Positions 25,551-33,727 are shown, counted from the stretch's first letter. The stretch: DNA of 35,297 nt from Vicinamibacteria bacterium (GCA_016934575.1 JAFGSN010000022.1:1-35297), one strand, 5' to 3'. The notes: generated by a model from the sequence alone, not told the origin. Numbers and translations are program-made.

Positions 25551-25930
25551 GACAGCGCCTCGCTTCCCTTTGCGCGCTGGTGAAGAACGGCCAGTTCGAA
25601 AACGAGGTAAAGCGTGAAGTAGCTCAGAAGCGAGACGGCGAGCGGCACGCGGGGAAACCCGAGCCGGACGATCGCCAAGAAAACCGCGGCGAGCATGAAG
25701 GCCATGCGGCCGATCATTCCGCCCAGAACGAAACCCATGAAAGCGCGCGCCGAACGGCGCGAGGCGAGCAGAACGAAGAGGTAGGCGAGGATCGCATTCA
25801 CGGTCGCCACGACGCCGCCCAGGATGACGGCCGAACGGTCTCGCTCGTTGAGCGCATCCGCGAGAAGAAGAACGGCCAGCGACGCCGCGCAAAAACCGCA
25901 GCTCAGAGCCGAGTACTTAATGAAATTCAC
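25547..25930 (-). CDS. AtpI-like membrane protein of the ATP synthase operon
   Basis: 127 residues with four hydrophobic helices and no catalytic motif. Position and topology match the poorly conserved ATP synthase subunit I group, thought to assist c-ring assembly or Mg uptake. I assign it on size, helices and context, not strong motifs. The start is GTG 25930, overlapping the upstream stop as GTGA; its own stop overlaps atpB as ATGA. Confidence 0.75.
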   Translation of the reverse strand: MNFIKYSALSCGFCAASLAVLLLADALNERDRSAVILGGVVATVNAILAYLFVLLASRRSARAFMGFVLGGMIGRMAFMLAAVFLAIVRLGFPRVPLAVSLLSYFTLYLVFELAVLHQRAKGSEALS

Positions 25931-26184
25931 GTCCTTTTCCTCAATACCGTCCTGAAGAATCCGTAAAGACCTGCCGCGAGGCCCACGAACGATCCCATCA
26001 ACGTCAAGAGCGGATCGCTATTCAGCCGCCCGTCGGCCCAGCGTCCGGCTCCGAATCCGAGGATGACCGTCAGGGCCAGGCTTGTCCCGAGACCAAGATA
26101 AGGACCCGCGTCCCGCATCGCGCGCGCCCAGCCCTCGTTTGTCGAAGCATCCGGTTTGCGAGGAGCGTCAGATGGGGAGGACAA
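25927..26184 (-). CDS. AtpZ-like F0F1 ATPase accessory membrane protein
   Basis: Two membrane helices (YLGLGTSLALTVILGFGAG; LLTLMGSFVGLAAGLYGFF) around WADGRLNSDP match the AtpZ/AtpQ-type family (G-x-x-x-D/W-x-D-x-x-x-x-x-x-P). The start is unsettled. The promoter at 26207-26235 would begin transcription near 26200, excluding any start further up. TTG 26184 (used here), TTG 26190 and ATG 26118 are candidates, none with a good ribosome-binding site. It is the first gene of the F0 operon. Confidence 0.7.
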   Translation of the reverse strand: MSSPSDAPRKPDASTNEGWARAMRDAGPYLGLGTSLALTVILGFGAGRWADGRLNSDPLLTLMGSFVGLAAGLYGFFRTVLRKRT

Positions 26185-26206
26185 CTGCAACCCAATGGCC
26201 GTAAAA

Positions 26207-26235
26207 AGGTTATCACAGCGATTCGGGGCGAGCAA
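26207..26235 (-). promoter_or_regulatory. Probable promoter of the F0 operon
   Basis: Minus-strand TTGCTC (26230-26235), 17-bp spacer, TAACCT (26207-26212). It sets the upper limit for the start of the first operon gene. Confidence 0.5.
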
Positions 26236-26402
26236 CGCGGCGCGACGTCGAGACGCCGGAGTGGACGCCGGGACGGCGTTCGAGCCAAACGCTCGGCTTG
26301 CGGGGAGCGCGTTCCCTGGCATATGGGTCGGACCGTATGTTAACCTGTCTACTCAAGAGGCGGTTGCAGCCGCGACGGCGGACGCTTTGGAGGAGAAGAC
26401 AC

Positions 26403-27515
26403 TTGGCGACGACACCACAGGACGAGCAACGGCTGGCGCTGTTCATCGACTTCGAGAACATCGCGATCGGCGTGCGCGACGCGCATTATCGTAAATTCAA
26501 CGTCAACCTCGTTCTGGAACGACTGCTCGACAAAGGCAAGCTGCTGGTGAAGAAGGCGTACGCTGACTGGAGCCGCTACTCCGACTACAAGCGCAGCTTT
26601 CACGAGGCGGCGATCGAGCTGATCGAGGTTCCTCAGAAGTCGCTGGGCGGCAAGAACTCCGCCGATATACGCCTGGTCGTCGACGCCATGGACATGTCCT
26701 TCCAGAAAGAGCACATCAATTGCTTCGTCGTCGCGTCGGGCGACTCTGATTTTTCGCCGCTGGTTTCCAAGCTCAAGGAGAACAACAAGTACGTCATCGG
26801 GCTCGGCGTCAAGAACTCGACGTCGGACCTGCTCATCGAAAACTGCGACGAGTTCATCTTCTACGAAGACCTCGTGCGCGGAAGCGAGCGTCCGCTGCCG
26901 CAGATCGCGAACGTGCCCGAGAAGGTGCAGGAGTGCTTCGCGCTCTTGATCGACTCGATCGTCGCCCTCCAGCGCGAGAACAAGGAGATACTCTGGGGAT
27001 CGATGGTCAAGGAGACGATGAAGCGCAAGCGTCCTTCGTTCAATGAGGGGTACTATGGCTTCCGGAGCTTCTCTCATCTGCTCGAGGACGCGCAACGCCG
27101 CGGCATCGTGACCCTGCGCCGCGATCAACGATCCGGCAGTTACATCGTGGAGGATCTCGGCGTCGACTCGAGCTCGTCGTCGGCGGCGAGCGAAACGCAT
27201 GCCGCGAACGCCTCCGACTCCGCGGCGGCCAACGGCGGTCGCGCGCCGCGACGGCGTCGCGGCCGCAGCCGGCGTCCGCGTCCGGCGGCCGTGCTCGGCG
27301 CGGAACCGCCGATCGAGTCGGAGCGGGAAGAACCGCCGCCGGAACACGCACGGTCTTCCGGCGACCGATCCGCGCCGGAAGCTCCAGCGCCGGAGGGCCA
27401 GGAAACGTCCCAGCGCGCGCGCGGCACGCTTTCCTTCTTGTCATGGCTCCGCGGCTCTTCGGAGCGAAAAAACGAGGAGACTCCGCCCGAGCCGGAGAAC
27501 GAATCGGCGAGCTGA
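26403..27515 (+). CDS. NYN (PIN-like) domain protein with LOTUS/OST-HTH domain
   Basis: 370 residues from TTG 26403, chosen because GGAGGAG (26389-26395) lies seven bases upstream and the NYN domain begins right after. The NYN nuclease-like domain (about 10-145) has acidic residues in ALFIDFENI (Asp16), DIRLVVDAM (Asp94) and VASGDSDFSPL (Asp114, Asp116), plus the G-K-N step GGKNSAD. Residues about 160-240 form a LOTUS/OST-HTH domain (ILWGSMVKETMKRKRPSF and FSHLLEDAQRRGIVTL). The tail from about 245 is low complexity: an Arg-rich patch (RRRRGRSRRPRPAA), then acidic and Pro-rich. A role in RNA binding or cleavage is inferred from the domain pair. It is divergent from the F0 operon. Confidence 0.9.
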   Translation: MATTPQDEQRLALFIDFENIAIGVRDAHYRKFNVNLVLERLLDKGKLLVKKAYADWSRYSDYKRSFHEAAIELIEVPQKSLGGKNSADIRLVVDAMDMSFQKEHINCFVVASGDSDFSPLVSKLKENNKYVIGLGVKNSTSDLLIENCDEFIFYEDLVRGSERPLPQIANVPEKVQECFALLIDSIVALQRENKEILWGSMVKETMKRKRPSFNEGYYGFRSFSHLLEDAQRRGIVTLRRDQRSGSYIVEDLGVDSSSSSAASETHAANASDSAAANGGRAPRRRRGRSRRPRPAAVLGAEPPIESEREEPPPEHARSSGDRSAPEAPAPEGQETSQRARGTLSFLSWLRGSSERKNEETPPEPENESAS

Positions 27516-27525
27516 GCGGGCGTCC

Positions 27526-27548
27526 CGTCTCGTCGACACGAGACGTTT
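27526..27548 (+). terminator. Hairpin with short T-run after the NYN-LOTUS gene
   Basis: CGTCTCGT, loop CGAC, ACGAGACG: a perfect 8-bp stem followed by TTT, starting 11 bases after the stop codon. It probably terminates plus-strand transcription before the convergent HTH gene. Confidence 0.5.
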
Positions 27549-27561
27549 CAGGCCTTACGGT

Positions 27562-28056
27562 CTAGCCGCGGAGTCGGCGCGCTTTCTTGCCTTGCGCTCG
27601 GTTTTGCGGAGCGGGCGTTTTCTTGGCGGCGCGCTTCTTCGACGGGCCGGCCTCGTCCTTCTGTTTTTCCAGCTTGCGCAAGCGGACCACGCTCTCGCCG
27701 CGCGGCTGTGTTCGGCCGTGCTCCCAGCCGAAAATCGATCCCGGGCTCACGCCGACGAGCTTGGCGAACTTGAGGCGTGACAGCCCCAGTCTTTTGCGGA
27801 TGGAATGGATCTCCGTCGGTTGAATACGGGGGCGTCCCTGGGCGGGGACGGCGCTTTTGCCCCGCAAGCGCACCTTTTCCTGGACTTTCGCCAGTTTTCG
27901 TTCCAGGTTCGTGATCGTGCGTTGTTGTCCGCTGTTCACGAGACGCAGGGTGGTGAGTTGCCGTTGCATTCTCCTGACGGAATGCAACGTCCGCTTCATG
28001 TCCTTCGCTGCGAGACGGCGGATCTCCGTTCTCAATGCGGCTGCGAAAGTGGCCAT
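27562..28056 (-). CDS. HTH (XRE-like) protein with N-terminal coiled coil and basic tail
   Basis: 164 residues. The N-terminus MATFAAALRTEIRRLA and following coiled coil (about 10-65) match a common small bacterial family in which a helical segment precedes an XRE-type HTH. The HTH is near residues 84-130 (LGLSRLKFAKLVGVSPGSIF, then WEHGRTQPRG). The C-terminus is Lys/Arg/Ala-rich (KKRAAKKTPAPQ) and histone-H1-like. GGAGGT lies 11 bases before ATG 28056. It probably binds DNA; the target is unknown. It converges with the NYN-LOTUS gene. Confidence 0.82.
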   Translation of the reverse strand: MATFAAALRTEIRRLAAKDMKRTLHSVRRMQRQLTTLRLVNSGQQRTITNLERKLAKVQEKVRLRGKSAVPAQGRPRIQPTEIHSIRKRLGLSRLKFAKLVGVSPGSIFGWEHGRTQPRGESVVRLRKLEKQKDEAGPSKKRAAKKTPAPQNRAQGKKARRLRG

Positions 28057-28096
28057 TTTTATATGCTACCTCCAACGCGGCCGGCTCGCTGACCTC

Positions 28097-28237
28097 ATGA
28101 GCGCGGACGCGATCATTTTATACGAGCTAAAAATGAGGATATATCACAACGGCGGAAGATTCAAATACGACAAAAAAAGCTGGAAAGATATGAAGCGGCG
28201 CCTTTCATCGCGCCGTTATCAAAACGATGAATGGTAG
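28097..28237 (+). CDS. Doubtful 46-residue ORF in an AT-rich patch
   Basis: An open frame from ATG 28097 to a TAG inside the 3' end of the oppositely oriented tRNA-Glu gene. The product (starting MSADAIILYELKMRIYHNGG) is basic and of ordinary composition. There is no ribosome-binding site, and the stop comes from tRNA sequence, so it may be non-coding. The DNA here is clearly more AT-rich than its surroundings. Confidence 0.15.
   Translation: MSADAIILYELKMRIYHNGGRFKYDKKSWKDMKRRLSSRRYQNDEW
28196..28215 (-). terminator. Hairpin downstream of tRNA-Glu
   Basis: CGGCGC and GCGCCG pair over an 8-base loop, starting 17 bases beyond the tRNA-Glu 3' end on the minus strand. A run of seven T follows only about 20 bases later, so this is a weak candidate. 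Confidence 0.3.
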
Positions 28238-28306
28238 CGCTACGGGGATTCGAACCCCGGTTTGATGGCTGAGAACCACCCGTCCTAACCCCTAGACGAT
28301 AGCGCC
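28232..28306 (-). tRNA. tRNA-Glu (anticodon CTC)
   Basis: Folds by eye as a complete cloverleaf: acceptor GGCGCTA/TAGCGCT, D-arm within TCGTCTAGGGGTTAGGAC, anticodon stem GGTGG/CCATC with loop TTCTCAG (anticodon CTC, reads GAG), T-arm CGGGG-TTCGAAT-CCCCG, discriminator A and encoded CCA. The first acceptor pair is G-U rather than the usual G-C. The promoter at 28323-28351 is well formed. Confidence 0.95.
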
Positions 28307-28322
28307 ACCGACACGCACGATC

Positions 28323-28351
28323 ATGATAGAGACAGCCGCCAAGGTAGTCAA
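28323..28351 (-). promoter_or_regulatory. Promoter of tRNA-Glu
   Basis: Minus-strand TTGACT (28346-28351), 17-bp spacer, TATCAT (28323-28328), 16 bases before the mature tRNA 5' end. Confidence 0.7.
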
Positions 28352-28394
28352 CATGACGTAAACCGAGCGGGCCGTCGACTGCCGATGACGCGCG

Positions 28395-29216
28395 TTATTC
28401 TTGCGTATCTCCGGACGATTCGCTCTTCGGCGCCGCCGATGCCCCGGCCTTCAGGCTTTCGACGTTCTTGCGCACGGCGTCGGCTTGAGCGCCCGCCGGA
28501 TTGACTTCGAGGTACTTCTCGAAATGCGTCAGAGCGCGCTCCGAGGAGTCCATTCGAAGAGCGAGATTGCCGAGCATCAGATGCGCCGCGGCCGCTTGCG
28601 TCTTTTCCGGATTGAGCGCCAGGAATCCTTCGAGACGGCTCCGGGCCGCTTCATCGTCCTTGCGGTCGTAGGCGATGCGTCCGGCGTACCAGAAAGGCAG
28701 GGCGAAATCCGGCTTCAGCTCCATGAGCTTGGCGAAATGTGCTTCGGCGCCGTCCTTGTTCTCGGACGACAGCAACGCTAGGCCGAGCAGGTAGCGCGCT
28801 TCCACGTCGTCGGCCTTGGCCGCCACGGCCTTTTCGAGCAAGGGCGTAGCCTCGGCCAGCTTCTTTTGCTTGGCGAGTATGACGCCGCACTCGCGCGTCG
28901 CCTGCTGCACCAGACTCGTCGAGCCGGGATCCGCGCCGGCCTTGGCGACAAAAGTCTTATAGTGCTCGATGGCCTTCTCGGCGTTGTTCTGGGCTTGATA
29001 GGAAACGCCGATCCAGAAATGCGAGACGAACATCTCCGGATTCAGCGATACGGCTTTTTCCAAGAGTGGAATGGCGGCCGCCCAGTCCTTCTGAGTCACG
29101 GCCGCATAACCCTGGGTGTAAGCCTGCGCGGATTCGACGCTTGCCTCGGCTGACTGGAAGGCGAACGCTTCCGCGGCCGCCAAGGACAAGATCAACGATA
29201 GCATCCACTTTAACAT
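28395..29216 (-). CDS. Exported tetratricopeptide repeat protein
   Basis: 273 residues from ATG 29216. That start has AAGGAG ten bases upstream and yields a signal peptide (MLKWMLSLILSLAAAEAFA); a longer upstream frame has neither. About six TPR units follow (WAAAIPLLEKAVSLNPEMF; ALTHFEKYLEVNPAGAQ), and the C-terminus is Ser/Ala-rich. It is probably a periplasmic scaffold with no enzymatic motif. It lies 101 bases downstream of the GAF-Fis regulator on the same strand and may be read through from it, since no clear promoter is seen in the gap. Confidence 0.85.
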   Translation of the reverse strand: MLKWMLSLILSLAAAEAFAFQSAEASVESAQAYTQGYAAVTQKDWAAAIPLLEKAVSLNPEMFVSHFWIGVSYQAQNNAEKAIEHYKTFVAKAGADPGSTSLVQQATRECGVILAKQKKLAEATPLLEKAVAAKADDVEARYLLGLALLSSENKDGAEAHFAKLMELKPDFALPFWYAGRIAYDRKDDEAARSRLEGFLALNPEKTQAAAAHLMLGNLALRMDSSERALTHFEKYLEVNPAGAQADAVRKNVESLKAGASAAPKSESSGDTQE

Positions 29217-29317
29217 CAAAGCTTGCTCCTTCCCGCGACTTGTTCGAGCCGCTCGTAGTGCGTAGCAAAATCTCGTTCTTGCTCTCCGTTCGGTGGGGTG
29301 AAACATGACGTTTTCAG

Positions 29318-30013
29318 CTAAACCTTCGCCCGACGTCGCGCCTGCGACTTGTAAATGCGTTCGCGCGGTATGTCGTAACGACGAAGCCGAAGATAGACCG
29401 TTCGCCTCGTGACGCCCATCATGCGAGCCACGCGGGCGATGTTCCATTCGTTGCGGTTGAGAAGCAACAGGAGCTTCTCGCGCTCCATGTCCTCGACCGG
29501 CGTTCGTTCCAGGTACGTCTGCCACACCTCGGTCGTCAGCGGAGGCTGCGTCGCTTCCGTGCTCACGGCCTTGGCGACGATCCGCGTGAATTTCTGCAGA
29601 CGTTCCAGGTCATGACTTTCGCAGAAACGCGGATCGCGGCTGTCCACGTAGAGCAGCGCGACGAGAGACTCGCCCTCGAAAACCGGAACGAGGACAAAGC
29701 TCATGGCGTCCGTGGCGCTGCCCGCCGGCAGTCCCGGCTCGGCCGAGCGTTCGGGCACATAGTACGTCTCGCCGCGCATGATCAATCTTCGGTGTTCCGT
29801 CCAGGCCCATTGCGCCGCGTCCAGCGCCGCCTGATCGATCGCGCGCGACGCGAAAAGCCGGATGTGCTCGCCGTCGCGGAAAAACACCGCGCCGCAACGT
29901 CCATTGGTGAGAGACATCACGACTTCCAGCGTCTGCTCGGCGAGTCGCTTCGGATCGTCGGCGCCGACGACCAGTTCGGTGAACTGATCGATCAGGTCGG
30001 GACGGCGGGTCAT
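29318..30013 (-). CDS. GAF domain regulator with C-terminal Fis-type HTH
   Basis: 231 residues. Residues about 15-150 form a GAF-like sensory domain (GRCGAVFFRDGEHIRLFAS; FVLVPVFEGESLVALLYVDS). A linker leads to a Fis-type HTH (about 180-222: EKLLLLLNRNEWNIARVARM, then TRRTVYLRLRRY), as at the C-terminus of NtrC-family activators. The AAA+ sigma54-interacting domain is absent, so it probably acts without sigma54. GGAGG lies eight bases before ATG 30013, and a strong promoter is at 30034-30063. The ligand is unknown. Confidence 0.87.
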   Translation of the reverse strand: MTRRPDLIDQFTELVVGADDPKRLAEQTLEVVMSLTNGRCGAVFFRDGEHIRLFASRAIDQAALDAAQWAWTEHRRLIMRGETYYVPERSAEPGLPAGSATDAMSFVLVPVFEGESLVALLYVDSRDPRFCESHDLERLQKFTRIVAKAVSTEATQPPLTTEVWQTYLERTPVEDMEREKLLLLLNRNEWNIARVARMMGVTRRTVYLRLRRYDIPRERIYKSQARRRAKV

Positions 30014-30033
30014 CTCTTAACCTCCCGTGACGT

Positions 30034-30063
30034 AGAGTATCCAGACCGTGACATCTGTGTCAA
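30034..30063 (-). promoter_or_regulatory. Promoter of the GAF-Fis regulator
   Basis: Minus-strand TTGACA (30058-30063), 18-bp spacer, TACTCT (30034-30039), about 20 bases before ATG 30013, giving a very short leader that still holds the GGAGG site. Confidence 0.65.
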
Positions 30064-30165
30064 ACACCTTTCACTTTGAAGCGAGATGCGATCTCATTTC
30101 GTGGCGGCGCTTCTCATATCGACCGCTCGGTCGTTCGCCAAGATAAAGAAAATGCCGTTGGATCC

Positions 30166-30259
<94 letters not shown>

Positions 30260-30334
30260 TCATGGTCTCATGATAGACCGATCTCAAGCGTATCACATGC
30301 CGGACGCCGGTCACAGGGTCGATATCGCCCAGGA

Positions 30335-30364
30335 TTGACAGGCTTTCCGATAACGCGATACCTT
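30335..30364 (+). promoter_or_regulatory. Probable promoter of the beta-helix gene
   Basis: TTGACA (30335-30340), 18-bp spacer, TACCTT (30359-30364). It is the only strong plus-strand promoter in this gap and would give a leader of about 147 bases before ATG 30518. Confidence 0.5.
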
Positions 30365-30517
30365 GTCTTTGCGATGGAAGGCGAGGGATGACGCGTGGAA
30401 CGCGTCAATGGCGGTCGCTGCGCCTGCGCATACGGTCGTGGCGCGATCGGCGGAAGCTCCGCTCGTCGACCGCTTCTTTCCAGTTAATCATTTATTCATC
30501 GCCCGAAAGGAATCGAT

Positions 30518-32377
30518 ATGAATCCGCAACAAACGGCAAAGCTTGATCGGAACCTGGCCGGCCGCGCGATGCCTGGAGCGAGGCGGCTGTCCGCGGCGTT
30601 CGGCCTCGTCCTTTTCCTCGGATCGGCGCCGAGCTGGGCGCAACCGTCCGGCGGCCCCTACGGTCCGCTCCCGCGGAGCTATGACCTCCCGGAGGATGCC
30701 GCTCACATCTACTTCGTGGCGCCTGACGGACAGGCCGGCGATTCCGGAACGACGCTCGACCGGCCCACGACCCTGGAGGCGGCCATCGCGCGCGTCGTGA
30801 CCGGCGACGCGATCGTAATGCGCGGCGGAGTCTATCGGACAGGCGGCCTGAAGCTGAACCAGGGAATCACGATCCAGCCCTATGCCGACGAGCGGCCGAT
30901 CCTGAAGGGGACGCTGGTCGCGACCGAATGGCAGGCCTTGCGTGACGGCGTGTGGAGGACATCCTGGTCGCGTTTGTTTCCCGTCGCGCCTCAGAGCTGG
31001 TGGCGGCGCGAACGCGAAGGCATGCGAACGCCGCTCCATCGGTTCAACAACGACATGGTCTTCATCGACGGCAAGTTTCTGCAATCGGCCGGATGGGAAG
31101 GCGAGCTCGATGAAAACTCGTACTATATCGATTACCAGGCCGGCCACGTCTTCATCGGCGTCGATCCGGCGAACCGCCTGGTTGAAATCACGGCGTTTGA
31201 CGGCGCGCTTGTTCGGACGACCGGCGCCTGTCATGGAAAGGCCTCGGACGGCAAAGGGCCGGTGATTCGCGGAATCACTTTCACCCAGTACGCCACTCTG
31301 GCGATCGATATCGAAGGGCGCGAGCCCGAGGGCCTGGCCGATCCCGCGACGTTCGGCAAGGATGTCGTCGGCACGACGCTGGAGGACGTCACGATCACTT
31401 ACTGTTCCCGAGTGGCGGGTTACTTCCGCGGCGACAAGCTGACGATGCGGCGCTGTCTCATCAGCGATACGAGCACGGAGGGCGTTTACATCATTGGCTC
31501 GGCCGACGTCCTTCTTGAGAAAAACGTCTTCAGACGGAACAACATCGAGCGGATCACCGGATATTTTCCGTCCGCGGTCAAGATTTTCAACCAGTCTTAC
31601 CGCGTCACCTGCCGAGACAACTACGTCACGGACCAGCCGCACTCCAATGGAATCTGGTACGACGTCGGCAACGTTGACGGCGTGTTCGTCAACAATTGGG
31701 TCGAGGGCGCTCTCGACGGGTTTTTCTTCGAGATCTCGAAAGGCGCGATCTGCGCCGGAAACGTGTTCATCAATTGCCAGAACGGCATCCGCGTGCTCAA
31801 CAGCTCGAACGTCCGGATATACAACAACACCCTGGTCAACACGCCCGCCGCGTTCGAGCGCACGGAGAGAAGCGCGGTCGGCGACCACTTCGGCTGGCAT
31901 CCCAGCGCCGGTCCGGACGTCGACGAACGCGACGGCCATGTCTTTGTCGGGAATCTGCTGGCGGCTGACGAGTCGTTCCAGGGGCCGCTGGCGCGGTTCG
32001 TTCAGCGCGAGTCCTTGTGCGCGCGGCTCACCCGACCGCAAGTGACCCGACTCGACGACAACGTCTATGTACGGCTCGGTGAAGCGACCTCGCGCGCTCT
32101 GATGGAGTGGAGCCCGGTAGCGGGCGAGAAATGCCTCCTCGCGCTCGACTCGCTCGAGGGTCTCAACAAGCTGCATCCGGACTTCGAGGCGCGCGGTCGA
32201 TACTTGAACGGGTACCACGGCTCGCTTTTCAAGAGCATGGAGTTGGGCAACTACGAGCCGATAACGGACTTATCGGCGCCGTCCGCGGCCGATCCTCTCC
32301 CCGGCGAGGTCCGCCGGCTCCTCGGCTGGCAGGAGCAGGATCCGCGCGGGCCTGGGGCGTATCCGTCGCGCCCCTGA
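30518..32377 (+). CDS. Secreted right-handed parallel beta-helix protein
   Basis: 619 residues. A signal peptide spans about 1-42 (basic start, then FGLVLFLGSAPSWA). The mature protein opens with IYFVAPDGQAGDSGTTLDRP and TLEAAIARVVTGDAIVMRGG, the usual entry of pectate-lyase-like beta-helix proteins. The helix then runs through repeated N/V/I-rich turns (about 250-450: NVFRRNNIERITGYF; NGIRVLNSSNVRIYNNTLVN). The fold suggests binding or cleavage of polysaccharide, but no PL or GH catalytic residues can be assigned by eye. AAAGGAA lies before ATG 30518. It ends 14 bases from the convergent glutamate dehydrogenase stop. Confidence 0.85.
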   Translation: MNPQQTAKLDRNLAGRAMPGARRLSAAFGLVLFLGSAPSWAQPSGGPYGPLPRSYDLPEDAAHIYFVAPDGQAGDSGTTLDRPTTLEAAIARVVTGDAIVMRGGVYRTGGLKLNQGITIQPYADERPILKGTLVATEWQALRDGVWRTSWSRLFPVAPQSWWRREREGMRTPLHRFNNDMVFIDGKFLQSAGWEGELDENSYYIDYQAGHVFIGVDPANRLVEITAFDGALVRTTGACHGKASDGKGPVIRGITFTQYATLAIDIEGREPEGLADPATFGKDVVGTTLEDVTITYCSRVAGYFRGDKLTMRRCLISDTSTEGVYIIGSADVLLEKNVFRRNNIERITGYFPSAVKIFNQSYRVTCRDNYVTDQPHSNGIWYDVGNVDGVFVNNWVEGALDGFFFEISKGAICAGNVFINCQNGIRVLNSSNVRIYNNTLVNTPAAFERTERSAVGDHFGWHPSAGPDVDERDGHVFVGNLLAADESFQGPLARFVQRESLCARLTRPQVTRLDDNVYVRLGEATSRALMEWSPVAGEKCLLALDSLEGLNKLHPDFEARGRYLNGYHGSLFKSMELGNYEPITDLSAPSAADPLPGEVRRLLGWQEQDPRGPGAYPSRP

Positions 32378-32391
32378 GCGCGTGATTTCGC

Positions 32392-33654
32392 TTAAGCGTA
32401 GATTCCTCGCTCCCGGGTCGTGAACGCCACCCGGTCGATGGCCAGCATGTAGGCCGCGATGCGCATGTTCACCTGATGCTGGTCGGCATAGGCGGCCACC
32501 GTGTCGAAGCCGTTGGTCATGATCTCTTCCAGGCGCTCGTTGACGGTGCGCGCGTTCCAGAAGTAGCCCATGCGGTCCTGAACCCACTCGAAGTACGAGA
32601 CCGTGACGCCGCCGGCGTTGGCCAGAATGTCGGGAATGATGAAGATCTTCTTGTCGAAGAGAACCTGGTCGGCCATGGGCGTCGTCGGACCGTTGGCGCC
32701 TTCGCAGACGATCTTGGCCTTGATGAGATCCGCGTTCCGACTGGTGATCTGATTTTCCGTGGCAGCGGGGACTAGAACGTCGCAGCGCTGCTCCAGCAGA
32801 TCTTTCCCATCGATGGGATCCGCGCCGGCGAAGCCGGCGACCGTCTTGGCCTCCCGGCAATGCTCCAGGAGCCGCGCGACGTCGATTCCCGACGGATTGT
32901 AGAGGCCGCTGCTGACGTCGGAGATCCCCACGACCGAATAGCCGCTCTCGTAAAAATCCCGGGCGGCCATCGAGCCGACGTTGCCGAAACCCTGGATGAT
33001 GACCTTCGTGTTCTCGCGACTCATGTTGAAGCGGGAGATGGCGCGGTCCGTCACGATCTTGCATCCCCGGCCCGTCGCCCCGTGACGTCCAACGGAGCCG
33101 CCCAGATCCAGCGGCTTTCCCGTGACGACGCCGGTGACCGTATGTCGAACGTGCATGGAGTAGGTGTCCATGACCCAGGCCATCACGCGCTCGTCGGTGT
33201 TGACGTCCGGAGCCATCACGTCTCTCTCGGGGCCAAGAACGTCGATCAGAGACGCTGTATATCGTCGCGTGATACGTTCCAGCTCTCCCTGGGACAGGCG
33301 CGCGGGATCGCAGACGATACCGCCCTTGCCGCCGCCGAAGGGGATGTTGACCACGGCGCACTTCCACGTCATCCAGGCGGCCAGGGCGCGAATCTCATCG
33401 AGCGTCACGTCCGGCGAATAGCGAAGGCCGCCCTTGGCCGGGCCGCGCGCCAGATTGTGCTGGACGCGATATCCCTTGAAGACCCTCAATGAACCGTCGT
33501 CCATTTGAACCGGGACGGCCACTCCGATCTCCCGATCGGGCGTGACGAGCACCTGATAGAGCCCTTCGTCCAGCTTCAGTTTCTTCGCCGCCACGTCAAA
33601 ACGGGCGACCATGGCGTCGAAAGGATTGTCCTCGTTGAACCCCGATTCCCGCAT
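32392..33654 (-). CDS. Glutamate dehydrogenase (Glu/Leu/Phe/Val dehydrogenase family)
   Basis: Interconverts glutamate with 2-oxoglutarate and ammonium using NAD(P). 420 residues. The substrate domain has Lys74 (GPAKGGLRY), Lys98 ([11 protein letters not shown]) and the glycine-rich active-site loop with Lys110 ([12 protein letters not shown]). The Rossmann motif is [14 protein letters not shown]. The length and GPAKGGLRY fit the hexameric GdhA/RocG-like group. Coenzyme choice cannot be read with confidence. ATG 33654 has GAGGTG six bases upstream; a longer frame runs antisense into the sulfatase gene and is rejected. Confidence 0.94.
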   Translation of the reverse strand: MRESGFNEDNPFDAMVARFDVAAKKLKLDEGLYQVLVTPDREIGVAVPVQMDDGSLRVFKGYRVQHNLARGPAKGGLRYSPDVTLDEIRALAAWMTWKCAVVNIPFGGGKGGIVCDPARLSQGELERITRRYTASLIDVLGPERDVMAPDVNTDERVMAWVMDTYSMHVRHTVTGVVTGKPLDLGGSVGRHGATGRGCKIVTDRAISRFNMSRENTKVIIQGFGNVGSMAARDFYESGYSVVGISDVSSGLYNPSGIDVARLLEHCREAKTVAGFAGADPIDGKDLLEQRCDVLVPAATENQITSRNADLIKAKIVCEGANGPTTPMADQVLFDKKIFIIPDILANAGGVTVSYFEWVQDRMGYFWNARTVNERLEEIMTNGFDTVAAYADQHQVNMRIAAYMLAIDRVAFTTRERGIYA

Positions 33655-33681
33655 ATCTTCACCTCTTCTCGACTGACAAAT

Positions 33682-33710
33682 AGGATAGTCATATTCAGGA
33701 GAAAAGGTAA
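33682..33710 (-). promoter_or_regulatory. Probable promoter of glutamate dehydrogenase
   Basis: Minus-strand TTACCT (33705-33710), 17-bp spacer, TATCCT (33682-33687), 28 bases before ATG 33654. Confidence 0.45.
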
Positions 33711-33727
33711 CGCCCCGGGACGCCGGA

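Noticed and set aside
23769-25583. Plus-strand open frame of about 600 codons across the F0 genes
   Set aside because: Antisense to atpF, atpE and atpB; composition is extreme (Arg/Glu/Asp) and has no fold signature.
30488-32218. Minus-strand open frame opposite the beta-helix gene
   Set aside because: The plus strand carries a signal peptide and beta-helix turns; the antisense frame has neither.
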